Positions 32,403 through 41,092 are shown, numbered from the stretch's first letter. The stretch is 64,000 nucleotides of DNA from Nitrosotalea sp. (GCA_023251795.1 JAHEYD010000004.1:1-64000); one strand, 5' to 3'. Translations and numbers: made by a program. Notes: generated by a model from the sequence alone, not told the origin.

Positions 32403-33583
32403 TGAAAGCATTTCAATTCAGGATATATCCTAACAAGAACCAAGAAGTTAAGCTGAACAGAACACTTACTACTTGCAGAAAACTTTACAACGATGCTCTT
32501 GCTGAACGAAAACGACAGACAGAGCTTAACAACCTGTGCAAGGATTTTGGCGTATTTCCATGGGGAAAACCTGAATGGATAAATTACTATGACCAGGCAA
32601 ATGCCCTTACTGATAATAAAAACACATTTCAACAAGAGATATACTCACAAGTATTACAAAACACATTAAAACGAGTCGATAGGAGCTTCAAGAATTTCTT
32701 CAATGGGTTTGGCTACCCAAGATTCCAGGGAAGAGATAGGTATAATTCGTTCACATATCCCCAAACCGGTTTTGGACTTAAATCTGGAAAGATTAATCTC
32801 TCAAAAATCGGGAATATCAATATAATTCAACACCGAGAAATAGGAGGTACTATCAAAACATGCACAATTAAGAAAGATGTTAATCAATGGTATGCGATAT
32901 TCACAACAGAAACCGAGAAAATCATAGAAAAAGTATTTGTAAAAACAAAGATAGGTATTGACGTGGGAGTGACATCGTTACTCACCCTGAGTAATGGAGA
33001 ACAGATAGCCGCTCCGAAGTTCCTGAGACTATCAGAAAGTAAGCTTGTTAGGGTTCAAAGAGAACTTAATAGAAAAAATAAAGGTTCTACTAATAAACAA
33101 AAACAGAGAACGAAAATAGCGATAGTACATAGGAAAATCAGGAATCAGAGAAAAGATTTTGCTCATAAAACAAGCAGAATGCTTGTTAATACATACGACC
33201 ATATTGTTTTTGAGGACTTGAATATAAAGGGGATGGTTCAGAATCATCGTCTTGCAAAATCAATATCAGATGCAGGATGGTATCAGTTAATCAGTTTGAC
33301 AAAATCCAAAGCAGAATATGCTGGGAAGATAGTTGAACAGGTCAATGCCAGAAACACGAGTCAGAATTGCAGCCAATGTGGAAATCCAGTCCCGAAAAAT
33401 CTTTCATTAAGGACACATTCATGTCCTTTATGTGGTTTAGTACTGGATAGAGACCACAACGCTGCAATCAATATACTAATGAAATCAAAAAATACCGTAG
33501 GAATTACGGGAATTAAAGCCTGTCTAAGTAATCTCAATAGAGAACCGATGAAGCAGGAAGCTCCATCACCTCAGTGGGAGTAG
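32399..33583 (+). CDS. tnpB: TnpB RNA-guided nuclease of the IS200/IS605 superfamily
   Basis: 394 residues, full length. RuvC residues are intact: D188 (IGIDVG), E272 (VFEDLN) and D352 (LDRDHNAA). The zinc ribbon is C324/C327/C342/C345. N-terminal MMKAFQFRIYPNKNQE is typical. No tnpA transposase is present, so the copy is non-autonomous or kept for its nuclease activity. The end of the coding region doubles as the guide RNA scaffold in this family. Confidence 0.9.
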   Translation: MMKAFQFRIYPNKNQEVKLNRTLTTCRKLYNDALAERKRQTELNNLCKDFGVFPWGKPEWINYYDQANALTDNKNTFQQEIYSQVLQNTLKRVDRSFKNFFNGFGYPRFQGRDRYNSFTYPQTGFGLKSGKINLSKIGNINIIQHREIGGTIKTCTIKKDVNQWYAIFTTETEKIIEKVFVKTKIGIDVGVTSLLTLSNGEQIAAPKFLRLSESKLVRVQRELNRKNKGSTNKQKQRTKIAIVHRKIRNQRKDFAHKTSRMLVNTYDHIVFEDLNIKGMVQNHRLAKSISDAGWYQLISLTKSKAEYAGKIVEQVNARNTSQNCSQCGNPVPKNLSLRTHSCPLCGLVLDRDHNAAINILMKSKNTVGITGIKACLSNLNREPMKQEAPSPQWE

Positions 33584-33590
33584 TTCACAT
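33500..33590 (+). ncRNA. Probable TnpB guide RNA scaffold and transposon right end
   Basis: The last tnpB codons hold CTCC (33561-33564) pairing with GGAG (33577-33580), and the sequence ends GAGTAGTTCAC, like the right end of archaeal IS605-type elements. In this family the omega RNA overlaps the 3' end of tnpB and its guide starts at the element edge, here near 33589. Boundaries are inferred. Confidence 0.4.
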
Positions 33591-33591
33591 A

Positions 33592-33630
33592 TTATAATGT
33601 ATAATTTATATGTTAGAGGACAAGCAAATA
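33592..33630 (+). promoter_or_regulatory. Promoter with TATAATGTATAATT and GAGGACA leader
   Basis: A double TATA-like stretch (33595-33608) is followed by GAGGACA (33616-33622) eight bases before the ATG at 33631. The same leader recurs at several transcription-unit starts in the right half. Confidence 0.5.
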
Positions 33631-33762
33631 ATGAGCTTAGAAAAAAATCTTATAGAACGGGACGGAATCGAAAATACAAGTCCAATACCAGCTTATAGAA
33701 ATCATCAAGCCACAACAAGACAGAACAAACTTGATTATGAAATTACTAAATTAATGAGGTAA
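33631..33762 (+). CDS. 43-residue small protein
   Basis: ATG after GAGGACA leader. Charged, with no recognised motif; first gene of a unit that includes an AbrB-like protein. Confidence 0.45.
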   Translation: MSLEKNLIERDGIENTSPIPAYRNHQATTRQNKLDYEITKLMR

Positions 33763-33770
33763 AATAAGAA

Positions 33771-33938
33771 ATGCCATCTTTACAATACATGAAAGCATCA
33801 AATAATTATTACGTTTATGTTCCTCGAAGAATAGTTACTGAATTAAAGCTATCTCCAGGTGATGAGCTTAAACTTATAGAATGGATAGCAGCAGAAAAGA
33901 ACATTCAGAAGGAAAAACACAAAAAAACAACGGTATAA
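33771..33938 (+). CDS. AbrB-like protein, 55 residues
   Basis: YYVYVPRRIVTELKLSPGDELKL fits the AbrB hairpin; a Lys-rich tail follows. GAGGTAAAATAAG precedes the ATG. Confidence 0.6.
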   Translation: MPSLQYMKASNNYYVYVPRRIVTELKLSPGDELKLIEWIAAEKNIQKEKHKKTTV

Positions 33939-33943
33939 TAATT

Positions 33944-34219
33944 ATGGCCGAAATCCAGATAGGGATATGTCAAAACCCTAAAAACAATCCTACTACATCC
34001 ATTGCACCTAATGAATACAACCCTAAAAAACATCATAGCGATTCCTGTAAATATTTCAGTAAAAAGCAATCAGATAGGAAAAGATACGATAACTTTCCTT
34101 TTGTTTTCTCTAAAATCCCTCCAAATATAATGGTTTGCGCTAATTGTGAATATTGGAAAAGAACAGGTAAATTAGTACAAAGTAGTTTTTCTAACTCTTC
34201 TAAATCTTCTCAACCATAA
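33944..34219 (+). CDS. Unknown 91-residue protein with Cys/His motifs
   Basis: ATG 33944 is preferred over the in-frame upstream ATG at 33881 inside the previous gene. HHSDSCKYF and VCANCEYW may form a zinc site. Ser-rich C-terminus. Confidence 0.5.
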   Translation: MAEIQIGICQNPKNNPTTSIAPNEYNPKKHHSDSCKYFSKKQSDRKRYDNFPFVFSKIPPNIMVCANCEYWKRTGKLVQSSFSNSSKSSQP

Positions 34220-34221
34220 TC

Positions 34222-34293
34222 TTTATATACCATACATGCCATAGTATAGTATAATGTATAATGTATAACATTATGCAACGGAGGTATAAAAAA
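34222..34293 (+). promoter_or_regulatory. Promoter with inverted repeat upstream of the DUF932 unit
   Basis: CTTTATATACC (34231-34241) is a TATA box. Two ATAATGTATA copies lie near 34251-34267, and ATAATG (34258-34263) pairs with CATTAT (34269-34274). CGGAGG (34279-34284) is the ribosome site for ATG 34294. Confidence 0.5.
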
Positions 34294-34458
34294 ATGGTAA
34301 CTGAACTTAATAAAACAGTACACTGGATAAACGGTACAACTAAAGACCCTATAAAAATGTCATGTGGGCATGACAGAAAATCTGGAGAATTAATGACGAA
34401 TGATTCGATGAATGTAAATTGTCCAGATTGTGTAAAAATCATTAAGCGTCTTTTTTAA
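34294..34458 (+). CDS. 54-residue zinc-motif protein
   Basis: ATG 34294 chosen for CGGAGG upstream. MSCGHDRKSG and VNCPDC together give a CxH...CxxC zinc site. Function unknown; precedes the DUF932 gene. Confidence 0.5.
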   Translation: MVTELNKTVHWINGTTKDPIKMSCGHDRKSGELMTNDSMNVNCPDCVKIIKRLF

Positions 34459-34477
34459 TTTTAACGAGGACATAAAC

Positions 34478-35548
34478 ATGAAACACCAAAATTTACAGCA
34501 ATGCCTTACTCTTTTAAAAAGACGTGAGGAATCACAATCTGACTTAGTAGTTAGAAGTGATGAATTGAATATGAACGAAGATGGGATAGTAAAAATGCCT
34601 ATGCTATCCCCTACACCCGTACCCATGACGCAATGGGCGCATGGACAGATGGCAAATAAACTTGAAATACCTCAATCCTATTATAACAGGATGTTCCAAA
34701 ACGATAAACCACTCTTAGCGCAAAATGTAAATCGTTGGTTGCAATCCAGAAATAACCTATTAGTGAGAACAGAAGCAGGAACAGCAAGAGCTATTTTATC
34801 CAGTAGATACAAAGTAGTTCAAAACAGGCTTGTTCTGGTAACGGTAATAAATGCTCTGGAAACGATGCACAGACCGTATATTATCCGTTCACTCAATGAA
34901 TCTGATACTACTTTCTACGCTAAGTTTGTAGGCGAAGAAACCTATGATATTGGCGTAAATAAGGATGGCACACCTGACCTATACAGAGGCGGAATAGTCC
35001 TTAGAAACTCTGAAGTAGGAGCATCAAGACTCCGAGTGGATTTATTTGTATCCCGACTTTCATGTGGTAATGATGCTATATTCGGAGATGAAGGAATATC
35101 AAAGGTTCATCTCGGAAGGAAACTTAATGCAGGTATTGTAGATTTTCAGAGTGATACAATCGAAGCCGATAATGTAGCAATGATGAAAGCAATCAGGGAT
35201 ATGGTTTATACTGCTTTTGACCCTGCTGGAATCCAACATATCTACGATACAATAAAACTCTCCAAAGATAACACACAACAACTTACATCACAGGTAGTAA
35301 GACAAATCCAAAATCAACATAAACTTAGTGATGATATGACCGACAGACTCTTGGCATCACTGCAAGGCAATACCCAATACGATATAGCACAATCCATAAC
35401 CTTCAATGCTCAAGCTATTGAAGATGAGGATAAGCGTATCGGGATGGAAGAACTCGGAGGTTCTATCCTAATGATGCCAGCACCACAATTTAATAAAACC
35501 TATAAACCAAAAGAGAGTAAAGACATCTCTCTTTTTTCCGAGGTGTAA
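34478..35548 (+). CDS. DUF932 (phage/plasmid-like) protein with SLF tail
   Basis: The DUF932 core is recognisable: NNLLVRTEAGTARAILSSRY and VVQN. The family occurs on plasmids, phages and large viruses, often near replication or DNA repair genes; its activity is not settled. 356 residues. It ends KDISLFSEV, resembling the SLFED tails of three proteins at 62-64 kb and of possible clamp-binding type. GAGGACA leader at 34466-34472. Confidence 0.75.
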   Translation: MKHQNLQQCLTLLKRREESQSDLVVRSDELNMNEDGIVKMPMLSPTPVPMTQWAHGQMANKLEIPQSYYNRMFQNDKPLLAQNVNRWLQSRNNLLVRTEAGTARAILSSRYKVVQNRLVLVTVINALETMHRPYIIRSLNESDTTFYAKFVGEETYDIGVNKDGTPDLYRGGIVLRNSEVGASRLRVDLFVSRLSCGNDAIFGDEGISKVHLGRKLNAGIVDFQSDTIEADNVAMMKAIRDMVYTAFDPAGIQHIYDTIKLSKDNTQQLTSQVVRQIQNQHKLSDDMTDRLLASLQGNTQYDIAQSITFNAQAIEDEDKRIGMEELGGSILMMPAPQFNKTYKPKESKDISLFSEV

Positions 35549-35551
35549 ATT

Positions 35552-35746
35552 ATGAAAAGATTTATTTTTTGCCCGAATTGTGGTAGAATGTTAGAAATAG
35601 ATATGTGGAATAACTCTAAAACAGGATGCCCTGACTGTGGCACGTTAGTTACAGTAACAAGAATGGATATAGTAAACAATAAAAAAATAGTTAGAATACT
35701 ATGTGAAAGAGACGTGGTCGCTAAGAAAAAAATAATGGAGGTGTAA
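35552..35746 (+). CDS. 64-residue zinc-ribbon protein
   Basis: C7-P-N-C10 and C26-P-D-C29 form a standard zinc ribbon; the rest is beta then basic helix. CGAGGTG before the ATG. Probably nucleic-acid binding. Confidence 0.6.
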   Translation: MKRFIFCPNCGRMLEIDMWNNSKTGCPDCGTLVTVTRMDIVNNKKIVRILCERDVVAKKKIMEV

Positions 35747-35749
35747 ATT

Positions 35750-36034
35750 ATGAAAAATGATAAGATAAAGGACGATATAAGAAATCTCTTATTATCAAAA
35801 GGATACGTGGTATCTAATCAGAGCACAAGAATTCTAACTAAAATCCGTGAGATGGAGATTCCAGATGCAGAAACTGGATACATAAGAATATTAGAGACAA
35901 AAATTAAATATCGCTTTGGAAAAAATAACCTGCAAAAATTCAGTGATGGAATAAAAAGATACTCTGTACCGTTCTCAAGAATAGAAATAAAAGAAGGTAA
36001 AATAAAAAAGAAAACAGAAAACATAGAGGTGTAA
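35750..36034 (+). CDS. Unknown 94-residue basic protein
   Basis: GGAGGTG before the ATG. N-terminal helix (DKIKDDIRNLLLSKGYVV) then strands, Lys-rich. Resembles small restriction-like or DNA-binding folds but no catalytic motif is clear. Confidence 0.5.
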   Translation: MKNDKIKDDIRNLLLSKGYVVSNQSTRILTKIREMEIPDAETGYIRILETKIKYRFGKNNLQKFSDGIKRYSVPFSRIEIKEGKIKKKTENIEV

Positions 36035-36037
36035 ACA

Positions 36038-36400
36038 ATGGAAATAAACGGAACAATGTTAAATCTTGAATCGGAAATATCAAGAATATTAAATAATGAT
36101 GAAAATTTAAATAATTACATCAAGAAAGGATATTACAAAAACCATAATAATAAATCTCCAGAATGGTATGAGCAAATGGATTTTGGAATGGGTGATGTTG
36201 AATATCCTCTGGGAATGGAATCTCAAGAATGGAGAATCTATGCAGCGTGTTTAAGAGAATTTGGAATTGTTATTTTTATAACAGATACTCTACATCTTGA
36301 AGACACAAGACAAACTATCAAAACATTGGTAGAGCAATATGGTTTACGTAATGTGACAAATGAAATAGCAAAACAAGTAAAAGTAATGGAAACAAAGTGA
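36038..36400 (+). CDS. Unknown 120-residue protein
   Basis: Acidic, helical at both ends; contains WYEQMDFGMGDVEYPLGM. GAGGTG precedes the ATG. No family recognised. Confidence 0.5.
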   Translation: MEINGTMLNLESEISRILNNDENLNNYIKKGYYKNHNNKSPEWYEQMDFGMGDVEYPLGMESQEWRIYAACLREFGIVIFITDTLHLEDTRQTIKTLVEQYGLRNVTNEIAKQVKVMETK

Positions 36401-36660
36401 TTGAAATGGTCTCAGATACAAGAATAAAAGAAATCTTACAGGAAGTGGCTAATGAAATAGGTGGGGAAGTGAGAGAAGGATACTCAGGCAGGGGCATGTA
36501 TGGCAAAGAATGTTATGGTATCGTTTGTGAAAATAGTATTGAATGCATCGAAGCTGCATTTGCTATGGGATTAAGAGGAGCAAAAACTGATAATATGGGG
36601 TTGAGATATATTGTTTATTATCCAAATCCGAGAATAGAAGATGTTGAAGAGGATGATTAA
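36397..36660 (+). CDS. Unknown 87-residue protein
   Basis: GTG 36397 overlaps the previous stop; ATG 36406 is an alternative. Alpha/beta protein (IKEILQEVANEIGGEVREGY) with acidic end. No family recognised. Confidence 0.5.
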   Translation: MIEMVSDTRIKEILQEVANEIGGEVREGYSGRGMYGKECYGIVCENSIECIEAAFAMGLRGAKTDNMGLRYIVYYPNPRIEDVEEDD

Positions 36661-36661
36661 A

Positions 36662-36815
36662 ATGGCATACGAAAGTTTAGAAAAAGAGAGTTTACTAACT
36701 CTTGAAACTATAATAAGTTTTTATATATGATATTGCTAATTCAGCAACACAAGCAAGAAAGGACGCAGAATACGAACTTAAAAGAATTAAAACAGAAATA
36801 GCTGATAGGTTCTAA
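36662..36815 (+). pseudogene. Small gene broken by a frameshift
   Basis: The ATG at 36662 gives 22 codons to a TGA at 36728-36730. From about 36726 another frame continues as DIANSATQARKDAEYELKR to a TAA at 36815. The two parts together look like one helical protein of about 50 residues interrupted near the T-rich run at 36718-36727. Confidence 0.4.
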
Positions 36816-36822
36816 AAGGTTT

Positions 36823-36987
36823 ATGACTAAAATAAGAGTTGGATTATATAATGTTAAATCATTATGTAGTGTTAAATCAAAAGAAATCATTATCCTAAAA
36901 CCTTTTGATGACATTACATTATCTGATATAAGGGAAAAGATAGGTAAAGACGAAGAAATTATCGGATGGGCTGAAATGGAGGAATAA
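36823..36987 (+). CDS. 54-residue small protein
   Basis: Mixed strand-helix protein starting MTKIRVGLYNVKS and ending in an acidic helix. No motif recognised. Confidence 0.45.
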   Translation: MTKIRVGLYNVKSLCSVKSKEIIILKPFDDITLSDIREKIGKDEEIIGWAEMEE

Positions 36988-36991
36988 AATA

Positions 36992-37183
36992 ATGTCATTA
37001 TGCACAAAACACAATCGTTATTCAAGGATTGATAAATGTCCTTTTTGTATCCAAGAAGAAAAGGAAATAAAACAGCTTGACTGGGAAATAAAACAACTTG
37101 AAAAAGAAATAAATGAACCTATTATTTTATGGGAAGGAAAAAAATGGCCATTACAAATCAATCATGCAATAGGCAAAAATTAG
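36992..37183 (+). CDS. Small zinc-motif protein with coiled coil (intact paralogue of 97-243)
   Basis: C4...H7 and CPFC (16-19) form a zinc site; residues 22-45 are a heptad helix (EIKQLDWEIKQLEKEI). It is almost identical to the broken copy at the left end of the window. Overlaps the next ORF in another frame. Confidence 0.6.
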   Translation: MSLCTKHNRYSRIDKCPFCIQEEKEIKQLDWEIKQLEKEINEPIILWEGKKWPLQINHAIGKN

Positions 37184-37254
37184 GTATGCCAGATAATTGC
37201 GCTCTTTGTAAGGAGTTAAATAAAGAACAATATCAAAACTGCAAAAACAAATAG
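37144..37254 (+). CDS. 36-residue Cys-rich protein
   Basis: Begins inside the previous gene in another frame, after a GGGAAGGAAA ribosome site. Four Cys (SCNR, NCALC, NC) suggest one metal ion. Very short, so uncertain. Confidence 0.35.
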   Translation: MAITNQSCNRQKLGMPDNCALCKELNKEQYQNCKNK

Positions 37255-37261
37255 GTTACAT

Positions 37262-37301
37262 TATATAGTATAAAAGATAAGATAAGATTGAGGACAGTAA
37301 C
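37262..37301 (+). promoter_or_regulatory. Promoter with GAGGACA leader
   Basis: TATATAGTATAAAAG (37263-37277) is TATA-like, followed by GAGGACA (37290-37296) five bases before ATG 37302. Confidence 0.55.
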
Positions 37302-38354
37302 ATGGAAACAATAGTATTACCAAAAGGTAAAGATAAATCCATACAAATGGATAAATTTATTGAACAGATACAAGAAATTCAAACACTGGTAGTTAAACCG
37401 ATGTCTGCTCGTGGCTGGGGATATTTCCTTGAGGGTAAAAAGGTAATAACCAAAGCCGAAATCGATATAGTAGAGAAACTCATTAACGATTGTCGAAAAG
37501 ACGGTTTACTTCCAATAGATTTCACTGCTGAAGAGGAAGGAAGGCAATTCTCAGGAATAGAAATACCTACTATCAAAATGGGAGACCACGAAACACCGAT
37601 TCAGTACATGCGGTCTTATCTTCAATCTGTTCTTAGATGTGAGAATTGGTACATTCCTGATTGGTGGAATGGTGAAAAGTATTACATCCAGATGATAGTC
37701 GAAAAAATAGACTTAAAATATCTTTTTGAGGACGTTTGTAAAGAATATCATATTCCAATAGCAACCGCTAAAGGATGGTCATCTATTAGGCAGCGTGGAG
37801 AATATGCAAGAAGATTCCAAGAAGCCGAAGTTAATGATTTACAATGTGTTCTTTTATATTGTGGAGACCATGACCCAGATGGATTAAGAATATCATCTTT
37901 CCTTATGTCAAATCTTGAGGATATTGAAAATATCGTATGGTCAGATGGAGTTACTGGATATGACCCTTCTAATTTGATAATAGATAGATTCGGACTGAAT
38001 TATGATTTTATCACTCAAAATAATTTAGTCTGGATTGATAACCTTATCACAGGTTCTGGAAAAAACCTTGCATCACCATCCCATAAAAACAACCGTATGC
38101 CATATATGCAAGAATACTTATCAAGATACGGAGAAAGAAAAGTCGAAGCTAATGCTATTCTTGCAAATAGGGATACAGGCATCCAGCTTTGTAGAAATGC
38201 CATAGAGAAATATCTTGGTAATGATGCACTTTCCAGATTCCATCAAAAACGTAAAGAAATACAAAATGAGGTAAGAGAATTTAGAACTAAAACACATCTC
38301 GATGAAAGTATCCAGACTGCACTTAGCATAATTGATGATGAACTCGGAGAGTAA
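37302..38354 (+). CDS. Toprim-domain protein, Spo11/TopoVI-A-like
   Basis: The Toprim fold is visible: IQMIVEK (E134), IPIATAKGWSS, and VLLYCGDHDPDGLRIS (D189/D191/D193). Upstream lies a helical region comparable to the winged helix of Topo VI subunit A (RSYLQSVLRCENWYIP). No CAP tyrosine is evident to me and no B subunit gene is nearby, so cleavage activity is doubtful. 350 residues; viral Toprim proteins of this type are often annotated as unknown. May process DNA ends or primers. Confidence 0.65.
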   Translation: METIVLPKGKDKSIQMDKFIEQIQEIQTLVVKPMSARGWGYFLEGKKVITKAEIDIVEKLINDCRKDGLLPIDFTAEEEGRQFSGIEIPTIKMGDHETPIQYMRSYLQSVLRCENWYIPDWWNGEKYYIQMIVEKIDLKYLFEDVCKEYHIPIATAKGWSSIRQRGEYARRFQEAEVNDLQCVLLYCGDHDPDGLRISSFLMSNLEDIENIVWSDGVTGYDPSNLIIDRFGLNYDFITQNNLVWIDNLITGSGKNLASPSHKNNRMPYMQEYLSRYGERKVEANAILANRDTGIQLCRNAIEKYLGNDALSRFHQKRKEIQNEVREFRTKTHLDESIQTALSIIDDELGE

Positions 38355-38457
38355 TTATGAAAGACATAAAAATAAAAGCTAAATGTTTCTTTATGGGACA
38401 TGATGTTTGCTATTAATACCTATTATCATGGATTATTAAGTTACATTTGAAATATTT

Positions 38458-40056
38458 ATGCTCCATTTTCAACTTCTCCCAAATAATGAAATAGGAATAT
38501 CATTTCATTACGACCCTGCGATTATAGAGATTATAAAAACATTATCGCATCGCAGATGGGATTCAATCTCAAAACAATGGATATGTCCGCTTTCTATTGC
38601 TCCAGAGATTCAATTAGTAACAAAACACAAACTCCCAGAGCATATTTATCAGCAACACAATCTTATCTATTCTAATCAGCAAATTCAATATAATCCATCC
38701 TTACTGAAAATATCACCATATCCTTTCCAGATAGAAGGCATTAAATTCTTATCACAAACTAAAAACACTTTATGTGCTGACGATGTTGGATTAGGAAAAA
38801 CACTTCAAGCTATTGCTACGACATTGCACCTTAACTGTAAAAAAGTTCTTATTATATGTCCAGCCAGTGTAAAGAGACAATGGCAAGGTGAAATATCAAA
38901 ATTCACATCACATCAATCACAATTAATTGAAGGAACACAACCACAACGGAAAGAGCAGTATTCCTCCATCTCTCCGACCTTCTTTATCATAAATTATGAG
39001 CTCTTATTACATGACCTTCCGCTTATTAATTTAAGGCAGTGGGATATGGTTATTGCTGATGAAATCACCCGCATTAAAAATTATCGTTCAAAAACCTTAT
39101 TATCACTATCCCAAGTAAAAACCAATTTTAAATTAGGACTTAGTGCAACTCCATTAGAGAACAGTTTAAAAGAACTACATTCAATTTTTTCATGGATTAA
39201 TCCTCATATTCTCGGAAGATGGTATGATTTTGTAAATCAATATACCTATTATCGTAAAACACCGTGGAACTCTTATGAAATCACAGGGATTAAGAATAAA
39301 GAACTACTACATCTTAACTTAAAAAAGGCTATGATAAGAAGAAAGAAATCAGACGTATTTCAGCAATTGCCGTCAATCACACGTCAGGAATACTATGTAC
39401 CTTTATCATCACAACAAAGGCTCTTATACGAACAAATAAGGAATAAGGTAATAACACTCATAGATAAGCCTAATTTCAATCACAATGACCAGATAAACAC
39501 CCTTACAGAGCTTTTATATTTGAGGGAATGTTGTTCATCGCCACGACTATTAAATCAGGATTTAAAAGAAAATGGTAAAATCCCTGAGATAATAGCTATA
39601 TTAGAGCAATTAAATAAATCTAAAATAATTCTTTTTACACAATGGAAAAAATTTGGTGATTTGTTAGTTGAAGAGATACAAAAAAAATGGAAGTGTATAT
39701 TTATACATGGTGATATTTTACCAGAAAATAGAGATAAACTAATATCTGAGTTTAAGGAATCATCAGATATTAATATATTGGTCACTACCGATTGTTTAAT
39801 GTATGGTATGAATTTACAGTTCTGCGATACAATAATCCATTGTGATTTGCTTTTTAATCCTCAAAAAATGATGCAAAGGGAAGGTAGGGTTCATAGGATA
39901 GGGCAAGAAAAACCAGTAACGATTATCACTGTAATGACTCAAGATACAATCGAGGAAAAGGTTTATAATTTATTACAGGAAAAACAAACCCTTTTTGATG
40001 AAGTAATAGAAGGACAAGTAATAGATAGGGAATTAATCAAAAAAATAATGAGGTGA
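38458..40056 (+). CDS. SNF2-family helicase with HARP-like N-terminus
   Basis: N-terminal RRWDSISKQWICPL resembles HARP domains of SMARCAL1-type annealing helicases. Motif I DDVGLGKT (108-115), motif II variant DEIT (201-204), motif III LGLSATP and the C-terminal motifs IQREGRVHRIGQEKPV and EEKVYNLLQEKQ are intact. 532 residues, compact viral form. Expected to remodel forks or displace proteins from DNA during replication. ATG lacks a clear ribosome site. Confidence 0.85.
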   Translation: MLHFQLLPNNEIGISFHYDPAIIEIIKTLSHRRWDSISKQWICPLSIAPEIQLVTKHKLPEHIYQQHNLIYSNQQIQYNPSLLKISPYPFQIEGIKFLSQTKNTLCADDVGLGKTLQAIATTLHLNCKKVLIICPASVKRQWQGEISKFTSHQSQLIEGTQPQRKEQYSSISPTFFIINYELLLHDLPLINLRQWDMVIADEITRIKNYRSKTLLSLSQVKTNFKLGLSATPLENSLKELHSIFSWINPHILGRWYDFVNQYTYYRKTPWNSYEITGIKNKELLHLNLKKAMIRRKKSDVFQQLPSITRQEYYVPLSSQQRLLYEQIRNKVITLIDKPNFNHNDQINTLTELLYLRECCSSPRLLNQDLKENGKIPEIIAILEQLNKSKIILFTQWKKFGDLLVEEIQKKWKCIFIHGDILPENRDKLISEFKESSDINILVTTDCLMYGMNLQFCDTIIHCDLLFNPQKMMQREGRVHRIGQEKPVTIITVMTQDTIEEKVYNLLQEKQTLFDEVIEGQVIDRELIKKIMR

Positions 40057-40061
40057 AAAAT

Positions 40062-40184
40062 ATGACAGATATAACGGTATTGAAATTACCAAAATATTAT
40101 GGGAGGACTAAAAATAGTGAAAATAAGTGCTTGCGTCCAAAAAAGTTGAGGACAGTTTTTGGAACGATGCGGCGCAAGCAATAG
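40062..40184 (+). CDS. 40-residue basic peptide
   Basis: GAGGTGAAAAAT precedes the ATG. Very basic C-terminus. A GAGGACA leader-like motif lies inside it at 40148-40154, so the frame may be accidental. Confidence 0.35.
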   Translation: MTDITVLKLPKYYGRTKNSENKCLRPKKLRTVFGTMRRKQ

Positions 40185-40244
40185 TTAATAAGATTTTATG
40201 GTATATAAAAGTAATCTAATATTAAACTAAAAAGGTGAAAAAAT

Positions 40245-40484
40245 ATGATAAACGTAAAAATAATGAATTATAATGAATTACCAGACGATATAAAAAAGCA
40301 GCCATTATCCAACAACGGTAGTGGTAAAGAAGATGCTCAATATTTGGTAGTTTTTAAAAATAGTAAAATAATCAGAGTAGAATCTGATGCAATGGAACCA
40401 GAAGATGCAAGTTTTTCAAGAGATTTACATTGGATAAAAGATGCTATTCTTGAAGCATATCAAATAGCGTTGGATGAAATATGA
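40245..40484 (+). CDS. Small phage-type protein, 79 residues
   Basis: AAGGTG before the ATG. YLVVFKNSKIIRVESDAMEP followed by FSRDLHWIKDAILEAYQIAL is a pattern I recognise from small uncharacterised tailed-virus proteins; no function known. Confidence 0.6.
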   Translation: MINVKIMNYNELPDDIKKQPLSNNGSGKEDAQYLVVFKNSKIIRVESDAMEPEDASFSRDLHWIKDAILEAYQIALDEI

Positions 40485-40609
40485 GTAAAAAACTACCAAA
40501 ACACCATAGACTGTTTAAACAGCTTAAAGTAGGGCTAATAACTTATGATGATTTATCCCCAGAGGATTTACAATTAATAAGAAATCACTATCCATTTTTG
40601 TTTAAATGA
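40481..40609 (+). CDS. 42-residue small protein
   Basis: ATG overlaps the previous stop (ATGA). Basic N-terminus and a helix (SPEDLQLIRNHYPFLFK). No family recognised. Confidence 0.4.
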   Translation: MSKKLPKHHRLFKQLKVGLITYDDLSPEDLQLIRNHYPFLFK

Positions 40610-40618
40610 GAATAATGT

Positions 40619-40855
40619 ATGAGTGATAATTATGAGTTAATGCGTATATGGAGAACTAAAAAAGACGGGATTAAAGATAGGTGGGGTGTAGAAGGAATTA
40701 TACATGATTATGAAGCACCATTACCACAATATGAGGATAAAGATTCAGTTGATTCAGCACCTGTAACGTTAGGAGATGCAAAAGAAATTATACGTTATTT
40801 GTTGAAAAATGATTTAGTAGGATATAAGTTAGTCAAAAAAAACATTAAAATTTAA
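40619..40855 (+). CDS. Unknown 78-residue protein
   Basis: Starts MSDNYELMRIWRTKKDGIKD; acidic middle, helical end. No motif recognised. Its ribosome site is GAGAATAATG-like and weak. Confidence 0.5.
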   Translation: MSDNYELMRIWRTKKDGIKDRWGVEGIIHDYEAPLPQYEDKDSVDSAPVTLGDAKEIIRYLLKNDLVGYKLVKKNIKI

Positions 40856-40866
40856 AAGGTGAAAAA

Positions 40867-41007
40867 ATAACAGAACAATTACATTCAATAAATCCGATAT
40901 GTGATGGATGCAATGAAGAAATATTAGGATATATAGTAAGTAGATTTCCTTATCATTTACATCCACAATCAACCTGCTTTAAGAAAGCCTTTTTGATAAA
41001 GGATTAA
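40867..41007 (+). CDS. Zinc-motif small ORF lacking a standard start codon
   Basis: AAAGGTG is followed five bases later by ATA, then 46 codons (CDGCNEEI, and HLHPQSTCF: a CxxC...HxH...C zinc pattern). No ATG, GTG or TTG occurs between the upstream stop and this point. Either ATA serves as start or the gene has lost its ATG. Confidence 0.35.
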   Translation: MTEQLHSINPICDGCNEEILGYIVSRFPYHLHPQSTCFKKAFLIKD

Positions 41008-41050
41008 TTTCTACTAACCGTTTTTAGAGTTTATTAAACTTTAAAAGGTT

Positions 41051-41092
41051 TTAAATATACCCTAAGATAATTAAAAGTATGAGGACAGTAAT
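41051..41092 (+). promoter_or_regulatory. Promoter with GAGGACA leader
   Basis: TTTAAATATAC (41050-41060) is the TATA box; GAGGACA (41081-41087) lies five bases before ATG 41093. Confidence 0.55.

Noticed and set aside
32237-32635. Minus-strand frame across the RHH and TnpB genes
   Set aside because: It is a shadow of two clear coding frames on the plus strand.
38357-38416. A 19-codon frame after the Toprim gene
   Set aside because: Too short and without a ribosome site.
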